In this document: in pieces, positions 1 through 12,227 of the stretch
Numbering within the stretch: position 1 is the first letter of the stretch
Layout: each line of letters begins with the position of its first letter
Assembly (NCBI GenBank): GCA_011799875.1
Contig: CM022302.1
Span: 304,679,048-304,743,047, forward strand
Source: Thinopyrum elongatum
Lineage: Eukaryota; Streptophyta; Magnoliopsida; Poales; Poaceae
Direction of reading: 5' to 3'
DNA: 64,000 nucleotides
The notes under the pieces: generated by a model
Seen by the model: the letters and a program-made list of their open reading frames with translations, nothing else
What the model was told of the DNA's origin: nothing
Database searches by the model: none
Translations under genes and position numbers: made by a program

Positions 1-93
1 AACAGGTTCTTGTTGCTATCTGCTCTTTCCACTAGTTAAACCTTTATGCTTCATTGCATTTTAAGTGAATGGCTTTTTACTTTGCCTTTTCAG

Positions 94-461
94 TGAAGCA
101 CATGTATCAAGAAATTGCAGGCCAAGAAAGTTGCCGATGGAGGAGACGGAAGTAGATGATATGGACTCATTCTCAACCTCAGTAAAAGTGAAAGCAAAAC
201 GCATATTGTCGAGAGCAAAGGTCAGTGCGTCTTTTTCTAGATCAAGGTATGCTTTTGCGTTGATGCAGGTATGCCTTCCTCATGTGATCTTATTTGCAGT
301 CGGCTTGCTCCATGTCACTTGGCCTTGGGGAGGAGACCATCAGCGCTTCTTCCGTGCTTGCAATGCCAATGGTTTCCTCGAGAACAACAGGGTTTAGGGG
401 AATTCGAACTGACCGATCAAAGTACATCCCCCTGCGGTCCACTGATTGGGATAATCTATAG
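94..461 (+). CDS. last two exons of an unidentified plant gene (partial)
   Basis: A splice-acceptor-like tract ending in CAG at 91-93 opens an exon 94-220. A consensus donor (AAG|GTCAGT) and an acceptor (TTTGCAG at 293-299) bound a 79-bp phase-0 intron, 221-299. The second exon, 300-461, stays open for 53 codons and ends at TAG 459-461. Together they give about 95 residues: a basic and Ser-rich stretch (KVKAKRILSRAK), then a tail ending TDWDNL. A 3' UTR and an AATAAA follow. I do not recognise the protein. The start and most of the gene lie upstream of the window. A reading straight through the intron is also open to 397 but would end without the conserved-looking tail, so I prefer the spliced form. 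It could also be a pseudogene fragment. Confidence 0.5.
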
Positions 462-739
462 CTGGTGATGTTCTATAGATACACATGTTATTTTTTATAT
501 TGCCAATTGGTAATTGTTTGTACTTCCCAAGGCAATTGTCCGTTCTGCCTCGTAGTACTAATTAACTGTAACATCAGTGTATAGTTTCAACATTTCCCCT
601 TGTAACATTGTCCATACCCATGTTGTAATTGAAACAGCTGCCTGCACTACATGTATAAACACACCATGTTAGAATAAACTTCATTGATTCAATTCACTCC
701 ATTTATTTGGCCATTTCTGCGTAACATGTGAAAAGCGAA
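462..739 (+). other. 3' UTR of the partial gene
   Basis: Non-coding, T-rich sequence after the TAG at 459-461. It has no competing frame of note and runs into a poly(A) signal. The join to repetitive sequence near 740 is approximate. Confidence 0.45.
673..678 (+). terminator. poly(A) signal AATAAA
   Basis: A perfect AATAAA lies about 210 bp after the stop codon of the partial gene, in T-rich sequence typical of plant 3' ends. It supports reading 94-461 as the 3' end of a transcribed gene. Confidence 0.5.
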
Positions 740-1124
740 GCGGTGATAAGAGCAACTTCAACGCGCCAACCCAAACAGACGCACGTTTTGTCTGCTTTTT
801 GTCTGTTTGAGTTGGCCGAGCCGTTGGGATTGTCTTGTTTTTAGTTTGGGCTGGCCGCGTCACCCAATGGGTGGCCGATGCATTTTTTCCGCGTCCACAA
901 AAAAATCAAAAACATGCGGCCGCCAGCCAAAATCCACTTAAACATTAATATAAGGCATAAAAAAAAAAACTAAAAACGCGCTCGCATGCTGCCCTAGGCC
1001 TTGCCATCGTTGGTGAGGTCGACGAAGGCTGGTGGTGGCCCAGCCCATGGGAATGCGGTCGCCCATGCCGCCAGCGCCGACTCCTCCGACGTTTGTTCAG
1101 GCGGCGACATTTCTAGTGCCACGA
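740..1124. repeat. unclassified repeat fragment
   Basis: The stretch beginning GAGCAACTTCAACGCGCC, with repeated GTCTG/TTTTGTC words, an A-rich middle and a GC-rich end, resembles an interspersed repeat I remember as common in Triticeae intergenic DNA. No terminal inverted repeats or target duplication could be fixed. It is cut at 1125 by the outer retrotransposon. The class is unknown. Confidence 0.3.
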
Positions 1125-1542
1125 TGTTGTAGGGTGAAACCCTAAGATGGATCTTTTCACACTTGGAGGGGGAAAATGGATGAACACCAAGAACACAAAG
1201 AGGAATTCACTCCAACAAAATTCAATTACACATCCACTAGAATAGCAAACACATAGATCCACAAGAGTACAAGCACAATCAATGGAAACAAGCACTAGGG
1301 TAAAGTTCTTCCCACTCCTAAGAGATGAGGTCTTGATGATAATCTTCTCCAAGAGGATGTCTTGAAATCCACAAGTGGATCCTCTCCTAAGAGGTCTAGA
1401 TCTCCAATGAAGTGGTAGAAGGAGCAAAGCTCTCAAATATCTCACATATGTCTTTACTAACCCTAAACATGACCCTAGGTACGGAATATATAGGCTTGGG
1501 GACGAAGTGGAGGCCCAACAGCCAAACTCAGCGGGCCATCCT
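1125..1542 (-). repeat. level 1 3' LTR, distal part (R/U5 side)
   Basis: Begins TGTTGTAGGG like 29719 and aligns to about 30143 of the intact LTR, including the minus-strand TATA-like sequence at 1484-1493. It stops at ATCCT (1538-1542), which is the target duplication of level 2. Confidence 0.9.
1484..1493 (-). promoter_or_regulatory. TATA box of the level 1 LTR (split copy)
   Basis: GAATATATAG on the plus strand reads CTATATATTC on the minus strand, and is identical to 30086-30095 in the intact LTR. Level 2 now separates it from its U3 palindrome cluster by about 22 kb. Confidence 0.45.
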
Positions 1543-2405
1543 TGTCGGATTCAGGGCTCCGCTGACCCAAGAAAGGTTCGAACTCTGGGGCGTGTGCGAA
1601 GAACTCGACCTCTCCAGCTAACCGATTCGTCGCTCTCATGGCCTAGCTTGATGAACAGGAAAGAAAAGAGACACGGCAGTTTACCCAGGTTCGAGCCACC
1701 TTGCGGTGTAAGACCCTACTCCTGCTTTGGGGTGGATTAGCCTCGCGAGGGGCTGAGGATGAACTAGTACAGAGGAAGAACAACCTCACGAGGTCTGTTC
1801 TTGTGTGGGTTTGAGCTGAGGATTCGATCTCTCTTCCTACGGTGGTGGCTAACCTATATATAGTGGCCTTGGTACTCTTCCTCCAAAATGAAGGCGGGAA
1901 GGGATCCCACAACGGCCAATTTTGAAGGGGGACAAGTAGTACATCTTATCCTGACGAAAGGTGGTCTTTGCCTGCAAAGCTTCTGGTCGTGACGTCGTGG
2001 TGGGCTCGGCGATGACATCCGTCCTGCCGTCCTGGCGGTCTTGGTCTCGTTGCACGGGAATGGAAACCTTTGGGTGATTACTCGGGACTCTGCGCCTGCG
2101 CTTGCCTCCTTAGCACAAAAGAGGAAACCTGCTACGCTGCGCCCGCCTGGCCTTGGTCGTCATGGCTTGCGTCACCCGAACCTCATGAGATGGGTGCTTG
2201 CATAGGAATCTCCGCTCCTCAGGAGCCAACCTAGGGAGGCCGCTCCCTCCGGAGGTCTTGGCGTCGCCCGCCTAGCGAGGCTTGGCCCCTCGCGAGGGTC
2301 TTGTCTTGCCGATGCTGAAGATGGGCCGTACCAGGCCGTCGATGGAGCCACGTCGTGGGCCGCAGGCAGGCAAGTCTGGGTACCCTGGTTCCCAGAACGC
2401 CGATA
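1543..2405 (-). repeat. level 2 3' LTR
   Basis: About 863 bp, beginning TGTCGG and matching 22654-23526 over its whole length. The inner end is GATA where the partner has GGCA, so the canonical terminal CA has mutated. A minus-strand TATA-like sequence lies at 1854-1864. Confidence 0.9.
1854..1864 (-). promoter_or_regulatory. TATA box of the level 2 LTR
   Basis: CTATATATAG-type sequence on the minus strand. The same sequence lies near 22965-22975 in the transcription-starting 5' LTR. Confidence 0.4.
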
Positions 2406-2680
2406 GTAGCCCCCGGGCCCAAGGCGCGCTCGGACTTGGCTTCGGGGCGAAGCCAAACGGCAAGGGCGAAGCGCCGCGGGCCCTAATCGCCTGCGGACTG
2501 AGTTGACGCTTGGCGCCTGACGGGACGTGGGCGTCTCCGCTTCCCCACGCTGCCTCGGCAACCGTCCGACTTGACAACTGCCTGTTGCATGCAGAAAAGC
2601 CATCATTACTCGAGATCGTGGGAGGCCGGCGGTTGGCCTTCCTCCGGCTATAAATGGGAGAGGGGGCGGAGCCCCCTCCT
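2406..2680 (-). other. level 2 interior, left piece with polypurine tract
   Basis: The first bases beside the left LTR read CTTGGGCCCGGGGGCTAC on the minus strand, a polypurine-type 3' LTR primer. The rest is GC-rich and ends at CTCCT (2676-2680), the target duplication of level 3. It also holds a plus-strand TATA box. No minus-strand coding sequence was recognised. Confidence 0.7.
2649..2655 (+). promoter_or_regulatory. antisense TATA box for the B3-like ORF
   Basis: GGCTATAAATGGGAG is a good plant TATA context on the plus strand, opposite to the element's own direction. With level 3 (plus its duplicated target) removed, this box lies about 100 bp upstream of the ATG at 19501, through a pyrimidine-rich leader typical of plant 5' UTRs. 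Level 3 now separates them by 16.7 kb. Confidence 0.5.
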
Positions 2681-4736
2681 TGTAACACCCCAGGAATCAT
2701 GCCATAGTAATCCCCCTCTAATCATGCCAAGTCATCATCATTAAACCCTAACAAAAATAATTAAGGAATAATCCAAACTCAATTGCCACTTCCAAACTCA
2801 AGTCAAATAATTATTTCTTCAAACAGCAAATCAAAATAGTTCACCATGTTGCAAATATTCCGAAGGCAATTATAAAATTGAAACCAACATTTTTGAAAAT
2901 TCCAAATTGCTCCTAGAAATTATTTAGTGGACCAGCAGCAATTATTTTGGCTCTTTTCATTTTCCAAAAATGCCTAACCTTCTCCTTTTAGCCCCAAACT
3001 TTTTGTGCCACTTGACAAAATTGAGCCATAATTTTGAGCAAAGTTTCACTCACAGGAAAAATCATTTGCTAGCCCTTTTAATTGCAACAGTAGCTCATCT
3101 GGTTTTCTGGAACAGAAAATAGCTAAAACCTCCTGTGTCCCCGGCCCATCTGCTATAGGGCGAAGCCCAGCCCACCAGGGCCCTTCCTCACCTGCCCCGC
3201 CGCTGTGTCGCCGTCTCCATGGCCGCTCTCGCCTCCTCCGCACGCTGCTCGCCACCGCGACGAGGCGGGTGGATGGGAGGATAAGGGTCGTCCCCATCCA
3301 TCTCCCCTGGCCCCTCCTTCATTCGCCATCTCCTCCCCTCACTCAGCTCTCTCCCTCCCTCTCTGCCCCGACAACGTCACCACCGAGCCCGGCGCCGATC
3401 CACGGCCACCGTGCCTCCCCTGTTTCCCTGACCGGCTCATCAGCTCCGCCGTCGCCCCCTCCTTCTGCCTCGACCACGCATGCAAGCCCGAGGCCACGGC
3501 GTTGGCCGAATTGAGTCGGCGAACGCCGCGGATCGCCAGAGCACCGCAATTCCGTTCGTCGATTTCTCTGCGCTACAAAGCCACCGAGGGCCACCGTGAG
3601 CCGCTGCGGTGAGCTTCATCTCTCCCCTCTCTCTCTGCTGCTCTTTTCGAGCCCGAATGGGGCCACTGACGTTCCGTTGCTCCGGTTACCGCCGACGCCG
3701 GCGAGCTGCTCAACGCAGCACCGCCCGAGCCCCTTCGCCTTGCCCGTCGTACTCGTGACGCCTGCAACAATCCGCTTAGCCGCGTAGGTCGCTCGGAAAC
3801 GGACTGAAGCCACGATTCCGAGCACGCCCGAAGATCGCCGTCGCCGTCGTCGACGCTCCGCCTTGTTCCGGCCGTCTCCGGTCGAAATAATGGCACCACC
3901 CGACGCGCGCCATCGCTAGCTCTCGAACGCAGGTTGCGGCGCATGAAATGGTGGACAGTGGCGCGTTTCCGACGGCTTCCGGCGAGAGCGCCGCCGCGGG
4001 AGGCCATCGGAGCCGGTTCCGGTGACGTCCGACGTGTCACCAAGTGGGGTCCACCCGTAGACGCTGACAGCGGGCCCCGCAGCGCGTTTGACCTTGTTGA
4101 CCGGGTCAACACGCGGGTTACTATTCACCCCCTGACACTGACCAATGGGCCCGCGTAGTTAATTACCGTTAATAGTTAATTAGGCTAAATCTGCTAATTA
4201 GCTAACCCACTGACAGGCTGGGCCCATTGACTAATTAACTCAGATTAGTTAAAATAAATTCTGCTAATTAACCACAGAGGCTGACAGGTGGGTCCCACCT
4301 GGGTCTGTTTGACCAGTCAGCTGGTCAGCCGACTGCTGACGCCAGCACGACCTCAGCCTGACATCATATTCCATTTTAGGCAATTTCTATTGTTTAAATA
4401 ATTTCCGAAATTGTTATAATCTTTTAAAAATTCGTAGAAATTAAACCGTAGCTCCGATCGAAAAACTTTATATATGAAAGTTGCTCAGAACGACGAGACG
4501 AATCAGAATACACTCTCCGTTTAACTGTCACATGCCTCTAACTACCTGAACATGTAACCTTTCCCTCTGGTTCATCTGTCTGACAGATGCCCAGAGCCGG
4601 GATATTTTCCCGCTTCATCTACGACGTGTATCACTGCGTTAGGTCACCCCTAACACCGCATAGTGCCATGTCTTGTTGTGTGATTACTTTCGTTGCCATG
4701 TATTTATTTGTTTCTTCTTCCCCTTTCTCTCGATAG

Positions 4737-6497
4737 ACCCCAAGACCGACGATGACCCAAAGATCGTCTACCTCGTTGAAGACCAGTTGGTGTTTGCAAA
4801 GCAATCAGGCAAGCACCCCCCTTTTGAGCATTCCGATATCGCCCATTCTCTTCTCTCTTATGCTTGCATTAGAATCTGCTGCTGTTACTGTATCCTATAT
4901 CTGCTGCATAGCCTGCTTACTTGTAACCTGCTGTTGATAATTACCTGTTATCCTAAACTGCCTAGAATAGGTTGGGTAGAGACCGACAGAGACCCCACTT
5001 AACCCGACTGCCCCGCTGGATGATCAGAAGACCCGAGCAACGGGATTGAAGACCAGGCCCCGACACCGCACGTCACTTCCCCTTAGTTGACGACACTACT
5101 GGGTTACTATCGAGTGCCGAGGGTGATACCTCGTCAGCACTTCTGATGATAACCTTGTAGGTTAGTTATTCGGTCATGGTAATCGAGGGTGATTCCTCCT
5201 ACACCACCCCCGATAACGACGTCGTCGCGCAACTCCTCAAGTGTGGACCTCGAGGGTGATTCCTCCTCCGTTCACCTTGATGGTAACATCAGAGGGAATT
5301 CCATCGAGGGTGATTCCTCAGGGTTCCCCTTGGTGTCAGACACACAGATACTTTGGATACTATGTCTGAACACTGAAACATGATACTAAAGATGGGTCGG
5401 CCCTGAGGGGTACCCGCGCGAGCTTATTAGCGAAGTGATGTGGGATCGGGTGGACCTGGATGGTGCCCGAGGGTTGAACACGAGGCGTGGCCGGGCATTC
5501 CTCGCCCTTGCCGCAAGTCCTCGAGACGGGGCGACGGGGTCACATCTTTCGTGAGTCTCTGCTCGTTTCCGCACTATCAACACACTAACGGTTTGGATAT
5601 TTGATCCGAGGGGCCTCTAGCCTGATAGCACTAACCATCACGTGGGCATAGTATGGGCGTTCTGCGTCATATACTTCAGCCGAAGCTTAATAGACGTCAG
5701 CAACTGAGCTGCACACGCTGGGTTGGACTGGTAACGCAACCGCGCTTGTATTAAGGGGTTGCTAGGTCTGCTCATCGGCGGTGTACGCAACGTGCAGGAG
5801 CGTCCGGGGCGATGGCCCAAGACCCCTGGGGGCATAGGTTAGTCCGGCGTGCTGACCTCTCTGTTAAGTATTTGGTCGGGTTGCGGCGTATCGTTTGGCC
5901 GAGGCCGGGCATGACCCAGTAAAGTGTGTCCGGCCGGAGTTAATCGAGCGTGGTGGGTAAGTTGGTGCACCCCTGCAGGGAAGAACTAATCTATCGATAG
6001 CATGTCCTACGGTAATGGACACTCGGAGTTGTATCCCGATCGGTACAACTAGAACTTGAGATGAACTGGATAGTATGGCTCTGGGATTGCTTTCTCGTAG
6101 GGAGTCGAGGAAGAATCTCTGGCCGAGGTTGATGATACTACAACTACTTTACATTATGTTAATCTGCACTCTTCTAATGCTGCAAGACCGATGAATTTGA
6201 TTAAAGATGCTAGTCTTCGATAGGACTAGGCTTTCCCCTTCTATTCTGGCATTTCTGCAGCCCAGTCCACATATACAGCCCCCTTTGAAAATGTTGCATA
6301 TGTAGTGTAGATCCTTGCTTGCTGAGTACTTCGGATGAGTACTCACGTTTGCTTTATTTTCTTTTTCTCTGCATATCCATTTGACGCCGCCAGATGACGG
6401 AGCCCCTGAGATAGCAGCCCCCGTCGACGACTACGGCTACTACTACTACCCTCCCGGCGAGTACTACTATGAGGAGCCGACTGACGACCAGGAGTAG
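4737..6497 (+). CDS. putative spliced acidic/Tyr-rich ORF inside the LTR (5' LTR copy)
   Basis: Exon A (4737-4808) follows a strong polypyrimidine acceptor (CCCCTTTCTCTCGATAG) and reads TDDDPKIVYLVEDQLVF before a GC-type donor CAG|GCAAGC. Exon B (6394-6497) follows CGCCGCCAG and reads EIAAPVDDYGYYYYPPGEYY and on to a TAG at 6495-6497. The exon phases fit: one base is left at the end of A and two are supplied by B. The intron would be 1585 bp. The first exon is not identified; the GTGAGC donor near 3609 is a candidate end for it. The product resembles no family I know. The splicing is inferred, not shown. Confidence 0.35.
5118..5319 (+). repeat. four direct copies of CGAGGGTGATTCCTC in the LTR
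   Basis: Copies start at 5118 (with one variant base), 5184, 5251 and 5305, spaced 66, 67 and 54 bp. The set recurs in the 3' LTR near 17745-17946, so it was part of the element before insertion. It lies within the putative intron of the LTR ORF. Function unknown. Confidence 0.75.
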
Positions 6498-6804
6498 GAT
6501 CGGAGGGTCCAGGGCAGGAGGCCTACGCCTTTCGATCGTAGATTTTATTTTGCCCCTCCTTCATAAAGGCTTATCTCTATTTCTGTAATATATCTGTACC
6601 CAGATATCTGATGCTTCCGCTGATACTTGTATGCCATCGAGCTATGTATTTGAGCCCTCGAGGCCCTGGCTTGTAATATAAAGCTTGTATGAATTTATTT
6701 ATGTTTTAGAGTTGTGTTGTGATATCTTCAAGTGAGTCCTTAGGCTTGATCGTGTGCATTTGCGTGTATGGTTAGTGCACGATTAAGCCGGGGTCGTCAC
6801 AGGT

Positions 6805-6816
6805 TGATATCAGAGC
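6805..6816 (+). other. primer-binding site, level 3 (iMet type)
   Basis: TGATATCAGAGC lies three bases after the 5' LTR end and differs at one base from the canonical TGGTATCAGAGC complementary to plant initiator-Met tRNA. It fixes the plus orientation. Confidence 0.75.
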
Positions 6817-9800
6817 CGACTGCCTCTAGGAATCCCCCTATCCAACTCATTGGCCGAAGTTGAGTCTAGTGGTCCAAAACTATTTTACTAACTTGGCTGT
6901 GTGGCCTACGGGCCCACGTCGCCAACTGGGTGGTACTAGGATCTTTTATTCCTCATCTATACTCTGGGACTCTGATTTCTCTTCCTTTCGGGTTAAATAT
7001 TTTACTAACTCTAATCCTAGGTTCTCATAACCGCTTTCTCCCGGAGAGCCCCCTCATTCCAGAAGATGGAGTGCCATCATTAGAAGACTCCGAAGAAACT
7101 CCTCGTAGTTTCCCGAGAACCTTTGCCCACTACTTTTGCAGTTTTCTAACACCGATAATCCCCGTGGTTATTTACACATCCTTGCCGTTGTATCATCTTG
7201 GCCAGTTACTTCTGTATGTACGAGATACCCCGAAATACTCCTCGTTAAACCAGGAATCCCTTGAGCCTACTGCCGTGCAGCTTCTTTCGCACTGCGGTTA
7301 ATTCCTCACGTTACCGGGGATCCGTTCATCCCCAGTTGTTCCTGTGATTCCTAAAGCACTTTGAAATATTATCCGATCTCCCAAAAATCCCTTGCAGCCT
7401 ACTGCTTTTAACATTCTTCTTAACTACTTGTATTATGGTTAGTTCCATATGTCAAGTAATCATTGTTGATATTCCCTGGCACTACCATTCTGATTCCATT
7501 GATTCAACATGTGTGCGAATACCCGCAAACATCATTCCCATCCTACTAATTCATCCTTCCGGCTTGGACGTCATTTTGGATATGAGCTAGTTCTCGGTAA
7601 ATCAATCTTTGATTGAATTGCCATCTAATTCTATCCAACATACTCATTTTTTGATCAGAGCCTCTGCTTCTGATCCTTCGTTTCTGAACCATAACTCCTT
7701 TGTACTTAAACATCGGATTGTTCCGATGTTTCTATAATCTTATGCCGTCACATCCTTCTTCTTCTGGTTGAGTACCGCTACTCACACCAGATCCTATGCA
7801 GTCTACCTGATCTTTTGTTGGATCAATATCCGACAGTATCCTTCGTATTCAAACATCTTATGAGCTCTTCCCTTGGTATTTAGTACCTCCGGTAAATTGT
7901 ATCATCTGCTTTCACTTCGATACTCTGCTTTTGAACTTGCATCCCTTGCTTTGGCTGATGGTTGTATAGATTCGTAAAATGTCCCAATGGGTTGTATCTA
8001 TGCTTCTGCCATCTGCGAGAACCCAGAAACTTCTACGAGTCATACTCTACTGGTATTACGCCAGATAAATTTTCAACATGTCAACTTCACTAAAAAGCGA
8101 GAAGTGAATGAGAGGTTATGCATTGAAGAAGTGGGAGTCAACCTTGAACCTTTGTGTTCATGCCCATGGACCCGATGTAGAACTTATCATGGAAGCTTCT
8201 CTTAAAATCAATCGTTCCTTGGTATAAGTCCATCTTGTATCTGGGATTTGATCTTTCGCAACCATGGTTCCGACCATGAATATTCCTCTGTGATCCCATT
8301 CCCGGACAAATTAAATACTTACCTTCTGTAGGTCAACTTACCCGTCCAACCTCTATTCTGATCTACCATCGAGTATTACCCTCTGGTATCTCGAGAATGT
8401 CACAGGAACTACATAATTTCTTATGAGTTCTTCATCCACTATCGTTGATCACCAATTCCAATTTTCCCGGGTTCTGAGTTGTTTGTCACTCGAGAACACC
8501 GATAAGTCAATCGATTCCGCATTCCGATTCAATAACCCTAAGTAATTTACGTTGATTACGAGTTTAATAATCCTTCAAGTCATTCCTAGCCTGATCGGCT
8601 ATATCTTTATCGTGCTAAACTAAACCGTGCCATCTGGTTCTCCTTCCCAGTGCACATTTCTGATAATGGGCTAAGCCCATGTTAAACTTTCATCATCATA
8701 TCATTTTGCTTACACAACATGAATCTCACTCCATCTGCCTTGATCATCCTACCGATCGATTTCATCTTCTTTAATCCCCTCGACTAATGTGTCGTGCTCA
8801 CTGCCAATATTTTGGCTTCCTCAGAGATGTCCATTGAATTCATGGCTAGGAATGCCATCCTTGCCCCGATGATTTGCATTATCACCGACAACGCTTTTGT
8901 CTTTCTTCCGACATATGTTGATCATGACTTGGTTATACTTTGAGCTCCTTGCTATTCTCGCAAATTATTCCTTGAGTAATTCTTGTGATCTTCAACTCCA
9001 AACCTTACCTGAAACACCATGCTATTGCTACCTCGAAGCATGTCTGTGGTATTTCGAATATCAACAAGAACATTTGAGGCACATTGCCGAATGTTTCATG
9101 ATCAATTATCCAAACACCGTTGCATGGGTAATATCATGATTCATCCCTCGCCCCTTTACCTAAAAGCTTTTGAACTTGCTGTCCCATCATGTATATCATG
9201 CTCCGCTTTTCCTTGGACATGATATATTCCCAATTCTTGTGTGTAAACACATTTTCCTTTCCATTGTTTTGTTTAACCTTTCTTGTGATCCATATGATGT
9301 AAGTAGAAATAACTCCCTGCTTATAAAATACCCCGGTGCACAACTTCGTCAGAGAGACCCCGTTACTATGGTTGATGACATTCCGGTAACCACCGATGGA
9401 CGAGAACCTTGCCGATTGGTCCGCCTCGTTCAACGAGCAGGAATATGGTTCTCTTCATCCCTCGCCCTTGGTACCGACGATGTTGCCGACATAGCTGACA
9501 AGCTATCTTCTGACATGCCTTATTGAAGTGACCATGATGTCACTGTCCTCCCTACTCTCGATCGACAATCATCACAGTTCCAGGATCGGAACCTGACCCT
9601 TCTGTACAACTATGATTCCGAAATTTCCTATGCTCTTAGCTTTGTGTGTTATCTCGAGTCACCCTTCGAGAGATGATTTACTCCCGGCACTCTGAACCCC
9701 TTTTCGCTCTCTGTTCAGGTATCCATCAGTTGTCCATTCGCTTGAAACTTCTTATTGTACCTTCATACTTTGCTCTCGATGTTTTCCTAAGTCTCAACTC

Positions 9801-9919
9801 GAGAGATACCTCTGTCACATTTCCTGAATTGTCCACCAGATAATCAACCTCGCAAGGGTTAGTTCTCCCGCAGTTACCCTTTACTTCCCCACTTAAATCT
9901 CGGGACGAGATTTCTTGTA

Positions 9920-9931
9920 GTGGAGGAGATT
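9920..9931 (+). other. polypurine tract, level 3
   Basis: GTGGAGGAGATT immediately precedes the TGTAACACC start of the 3' LTR at 9932, as expected for the plus-strand DNA primer. Confidence 0.7.
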
Positions 9932-12227
9932 TGTAACACCCCGGGAATCATGCCATAGTAACCCCCCTCTAATCATGCCAAGTCATCATCATTAAACCCT
10001 AAGAAAAATAATTAAGGAATAATCCAAACTCAATTGCCACTTCCAAACTCAAGTCAAATAATTATTTCTTCAAACAGCAAATCAAAATAGTTCATCATGT
10101 TGCAAATATTCCTAAGGCAATAATAAAATTGAAATCAACATTTTTGAAAATTCCAAATTGCTCCTAGAAATTATTTAGTGGACCAGCAGCAATTATTTTG
10201 GCTCTTTTCATTTTCCAAAAATGCCTAACCTTCTCCTTTTAGCCCTAAACTTTTTGTGCCACTTGACAAAATTGAGCCATAATTTTGAGCAAAGTTTCAC
10301 TCACAGCAAAAATCATTTGCTAGCCCTTTGAATTGCAACAGTAGCTCATCTGGTTTTCTGGAACAGAAAATAGCTAAAACCTCCTGTGTCCACGGCCCAT
10401 CTGCTATAGGGCGAAGCCCAGCCCACCAGGGCCCTTCCTCACCTGCCCCGCCACCGTGTCGCTGTCTCCATGGCCGCTCTCGCCTCCTCCGCACGCTGCT
10501 CGCCACCGCGACGAGGCGGGTGGATGGGAGGATAAGGGCCGTCCCCATCCATCTCCCCTGGCCCCTCCTTCATTCGCCGTCTCCTCCCCTCACTCAGCTC
10601 TCTCCCTCCCTCTCTGCCCCGACAACGTCACCACCGAGCCCGGCGCCGATCCACGGCCACCGTGCCTCCCCTGTTTCCCCGACCGGCTCATCAGCTCCGC
10701 CGTCGCCCCCTCCTTCTGCCTCGACCACGCATGCAAGCCCGAGGCCACGGCGTTAGCCGAATTGAGTCGGCGAACGCCGCGGATCGCCGGAGCACCGCAA
10801 CTCCGTTCGTCGATTTCTCTGCGCTACAAAGCCACCGAGGGCCACCATGAGCCGCTGCGGTGAGCTTCATCTCTTCCCTCTCTCTCTGCTGCTCTTTTTG
10901 AGCCCGAATGGGGCCGCTGACGTTCCGTTGCTCCGGTTACCGCCGACGCCGGTGAGCTGCTCAACGCAGCACCGCCCGAGCCCCTCCGCCTTGCCCGTCG
11001 TACTCGTGACGCCCGCAGCAATCCGCTTAGCCGCGTAGGTCGCTCGGAAACGGACTGAAGCCACGATTCCGAGCACACCCGAAGATCGCCGTTGCCGTCG
11101 TCGACGCTCCGCCCTGTTTCGGCCGTCTCCGGTCGAAATAATGGCACCACCCGACGCGCGCCATCGCTAGCTCTCGAACGCAGGTCGCGGCGCACGAAAT
11201 GGTGGACAGTGGCGCGTTTCCGACAGCTTCCGGCGAGAGCGCCGCCGCGGGAGGCCATCGGAGCCGGTTCCGGCGACGTTCGACGTGTCACCAAGTGGGG
11301 TCCACCCGTAGACGCTGACAGCGGGCCCCGCAGCGCGTTTGACCTTGTTGACCGGGTCAACACGTGGGTTACTATTCACCCCTTGACACTGACCAATGGG
11401 CCCGCGTAGTTAATTACCGTTAATAGTTAATTAGGCTAAATCTGCTAATTAGCTAACCCACTGACAGGCTGGGGCCACTGACTAATTAACTCAGATTAGT
11501 TAAAATAAATTCTGCTAATTAACCACAGAGGCTGACAGGTGGGTCCCACCTGGATCTGTTTGACCAGTCAGCTGGTCAGCCGACTACTGACGCCAACATG
11601 ACCTCAGCCTGACATCATATTCCATTTTAGGCAATTTCCATTGTTTAAATAATTCCAGAAATTGTTATAATCTTTTAAAAATTAGTAGAAATTAAATCGT
11701 AGCTCCGATTGAAAAACTTTATATATGAAAGTTGCTCAGAACGACAAGACGAATCAGAATACGCTCTTCGTTTAACTGTCACATGCCTCTAACTACCTGA
11801 ACATGTAACATTTCCCTCTGGTTCATCTGTCTGACAGATGCCCAGAGCCGGGAAAATATCCCAGATATTTTCCCGCTTCATTTACGACGTGTATCACTGC
11901 GTTAGGTCACCCCTAACACCGCGTAGTGCCATGTCTAGTTGTGTGATTACTTTCATTGCCATGTATTTATTTGTTTCTTCTTCCCCTTTCTCTCGATAGA
12001 CCCCGAGACCGACGATGACCCGAAGATCGTCTACCTCGTTGAAGACCAGTTGGTGTTTGTAAAGCAATCAGGCAAGCACCCCCCTTTTGAGCATTCCGAT
12101 ATCGCCCATTCTCTTCTCTCTTATGCTTGCATTAGAATCTGCTGCTGTTACTGTATCCTATATCTGCTGCATAGCCTATTTACTTGTAACCTGCTATTGA
12201 TAATTACCTGTTATCCTAAACTGCTTA
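9932..12227 (+). repeat. level 3 3' LTR, left part
   Basis: Matches 2681-4970 of the 5' LTR closely. One visible difference is a 12-base in-frame insertion near 11850 after CAGAGCCGGG. It stops at GCTTA (12223-12227), the target duplication of level 4. Confidence 0.9.

Larger units (their letters stand above)
2681..6801 (+). repeat. level 3 5' LTR (4121 bp)
   Basis: Starts TGTAACACCCC and ends GGGTCGTCACA, and pairs with 9932-12227 plus 17588-19428 at a constant offset of 7251 in the first half. In order it holds an AT-rich 0.5 kb, a very GC-rich block (about 3120-4160) whose long open frames overlap in several frames, a TATATATG element near 4470, a two-exon ORF (4737-6497), a CGAGGGTGATTCCTC repeat block, and an AT-rich end. 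The GC-block frames are not called genes because they are open on both strands. Confidence 0.9.
6802..9931 (+). other. level 3 interior, 3.1 kb without coding capacity
   Basis: No frame longer than about 125 codons and no gag, protease, RT or integrase motif was found in the plus-strand frames. The base composition is even, with many CCTT/CGATT words. It starts with a tRNA-iMet-like primer site and ends with a G/A-rich tract. It could be a fully decayed pol or a structural packaging RNA as proposed for LARD elements; the sequence does not decide. Confidence 0.7.

Noticed and set aside
269..299. Alternative 31-bp intron using the GTATGC donor at 269
   Set aside because: Too short for a plant intron; the 221-299 intron has a normal minimum length and keeps the frame.
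3046..4158. Several overlapping proline/arginine/serine-rich frames on both strands in the GC-rich part of the LTR, repeated at 10297-11409
   Set aside because: They overlap in up to four frames, match between the LTR copies only because the DNA is duplicated, and show no family features.
6805..6816. Initiator-Met tRNA-like sequence, also at 13142, 29703 and 31551
   Set aside because: Only about 12 bases match, placed right after LTR ends: primer-binding sites, not tRNA genes.
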